Positions 6,016 through 6,882 of a DNA stretch of 6,882 nt are shown piece by piece. Source of the DNA: JASFRI01 sp050115015 (GTDB taxonomy: Bacteria; Acidobacteriota; Polarisedimenticolia; CBDVAL01); NCBI GenBank assembly GCA_050115015.1, contig JASFRI010000226.1, positions 1 through 6,882 of the forward strand. Direction: 5' to 3'. Under the pieces are notes generated by a model that was given only the letters and a program-made list of their open reading frames with translations, searched no databases and was not told the origin of the DNA. The position numbers and the translations under genes were made by a program. Position 1 is the first letter of the stretch. Each line of letters begins with the position of its first letter.

Positions 6016-6059
6016 GAAACCGGGCGGGAGCGGTCCCACGTGCGGTTTCGGCGTATGAT
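6016..6059 (+). promoter_or_regulatory. Candidate promoter and operator of the protease gene
   Basis: TATGAT (6054-6059) matches five of six bases of the sigma-70 minus-10, about 60 nt before the protease start, but no good minus-35 is found 16-18 bp upstream. The 7-bp arms GAAACCG (6016-6022) and CGGTTTC (6043-6049) form a perfect inverted repeat spaced by 20 bp, and CACGTG (6037-6042) lies between them. The right arm ends 4 bp before TATGAT, so a bound regulator would cover the promoter. This is inference from position only. Confidence 0.3.
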
Positions 6060-6102
6060 GAAGGTCCGAGGGGAGGCCGAAGTGGTTCCGGCGAGCCGGC
6101 CC

Positions 6103-6112
6103 GGAGAGGGGG
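6103..6112 (+). promoter_or_regulatory. Ribosome binding site of the protease gene
   Basis: A GGAGAGGGGG stretch ends 5 nt before the ATG at 6118 and supports that start over later in-frame starts such as Met22. Confidence 0.65.
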
Positions 6113-6117
6113 ATTCC

Positions 6118-6882
6118 ATGAAGAACCAGCGCTGCGTGATCTGGTTGGTGGTCCTGGCATGTGCGGGCCTTGCGGCCGCAATGTCGCCGGCGGCGGCCCA
6201 GCCGGTGAAGGTGGGGGACTATGTGCCTCATCCCGAGGAGGCGCCGGACACGTCGCAACCCTGGTCCCTGACCATCTACCATCCCGGCGCCACGTTCATC
6301 GCGGTCCACTTCGACCGCTTCGACCTGCCCCCGGGGGGCCAGGTGTTCGTCGAGTCCCCGGACGGCACGCAGCGCTATCGATACGACGGCCGTGGGAAAG
6401 GAAGTCGCGGCGATTTCTTCGCCGCTCACATCGAGGGCGAGCAGGCCATCGTGCGGCTGGTGGGGGCTCGCGGCGAGGGGGCGCTCTCAGTGGCCGGGTA
6501 CTCCGCCGGAAACGCGGCGTTCACGGGTTCCCTCGAGGCCATCTGCGCCGGCGATGATCTCGTGAACGCCATCTGCTACAGCGACGGCCTCGGCGGGGAC
6601 GACGAGCCGGCGGCCTATGCCGCCTCCCAGGCGGTCGCACGCCTGCTGACGAACAAGGGGGCCCAGGGCTCGTTCCTGTGCACCGGCTGGCTCGTCGGGT
6701 GCGAGGGGCACCTGATGACGAACAACCACTGCATCGAGAACCAGACTCACGCCACGAACACCGACTACGAGTTCGACGCCGAGGCCCCGAACTGCACCTC
6801 GCCGAACGGACAGCTCTTCTGGACCGGCACGATCTGGGGTGGAAGCGCCACGCTCGTCCAGACGAGCTATGCGCACGACTAC
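6118..6882 (+). CDS. Secreted serine protease, lysyl-endopeptidase-like (S1 fold), 5' part
   Basis: The first 255 residues are present; the right edge cuts the gene. A signal peptide (about 1-27, ending SPAAAQ) leads into a propeptide-like beta-rich region (about 30-135: WSLTIYHPGATFIAVHFDRF, LPPGGQVFVESPDG). The catalytic domain starts near 140 with a two-cysteine segment (Cys143, Cys153), then AVARLLT, then FLCTGWLVGCEGHLMTNNHC. His204 is the predicted catalytic histidine, bracketed by the Cys188/Cys205 disulfide usual in trypsin-like enzymes. The last residues, HDY, place Asp254 as the likely catalytic aspartate. Serine and specificity residues are beyond the window. The pattern SC-N5-C, CTG-LV, HHC, C and SDF in Achromobacter lysyl endopeptidase, recalled from memory, aligns with C143, C153, CTGWLV, NHC, C226 and HDY here. 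The start ATG has a good ribosome site. A scavenging or nutritional role is likely but unproven; lysine specificity cannot be claimed. Confidence 0.88.
   Translation, partial: MKNQRCVIWLVVLACAGLAAAMSPAAAQPVKVGDYVPHPEEAPDTSQPWSLTIYHPGATFIAVHFDRFDLPPGGQVFVESPDGTQRYRYDGRGKGSRGDFFAAHIEGEQAIVRLVGARGEGALSVAGYSAGNAAFTGSLEAICAGDDLVNAICYSDGLGGDDEPAAYAASQAVARLLTNKGAQGSFLCTGWLVGCEGHLMTNNHCIENQTHATNTDYEFDAEAPNCTSPNGQLFWTGTIWGGSATLVQTSYAHDY

Noticed and set aside
1..6882. CRISPR array, insertion sequence, integrase or phage genes
   Set aside because: No regularly spaced repeats, transposase motifs, terminal inverted repeats or target-site duplications were seen.

Overview
The window is GC-rich bacterial DNA, about 70% GC by eye. 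It carries five protein genes: three complete ones in a tight operon, one complete gene facing that operon, and one partial gene at each edge. No RNA gene, CRISPR array, insertion sequence or other mobile element was found. A TonB-dependent receptor, an outer-membrane barrel and several Sec-type signal peptides indicate a Gram-negative (diderm) organism. The combination of an ECF sigma factor, a FecR regulator, a receptor with STN and carboxypeptidase-regulatory-like domains, and a lysyl-endopeptidase-like protease is reminiscent of Acidobacteriota or similar high-GC environmental phyla. That placement is inference; there is no marker gene here.

Layout. At the left edge, on the minus strand, is the 5' part of a gene for a small outer-membrane beta-barrel (1-437) that starts with GTG. 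A 390-bp divergent intergenic region (438-827) follows. It contains no convincing gene but is unusually dense in perfect or near-perfect inverted repeats. Next comes a plus-strand operon: ECF sigma factor (828-1448, TTG start with a strong Shine-Dalgarno), a FecR-type transmembrane sigma regulator (1445-2449) and a TonB-dependent receptor (2446-4923). Each junction is a 4-nt overlap (GTGA, then ATGA), so the three are probably translationally coupled. Facing this operon across 23 bp is a minus-strand gene for a secreted acidic protein with a cysteine-patterned N-terminal helical segment (4947-5879). A 238-bp divergent region with a candidate promoter and operator separates it from a plus-strand lysyl-endopeptidase-like serine protease that runs off the right edge (6118-6882).

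How the genes work together. The operon is a complete cell-surface signalling module of the FecI-FecR-FecA type. By analogy, ligand bound by the receptor would be signalled through its periplasmic N-terminal STN domain to the FecR periplasmic region, releasing or activating the sigma factor. FecR itself ends in a domain resembling STN, so both partners carry related periplasmic modules. The ligand cannot be told from the sequence, and no TonB/ExbBD or substrate-processing gene is present. Nothing shows that the flanking secreted proteins belong to the regulon. I did not find a clearly new system; the items most worth checking are the hairpin-dense region upstream of the sigma gene, the symmetric cysteine array, and an inverted repeat beside the protease promoter.
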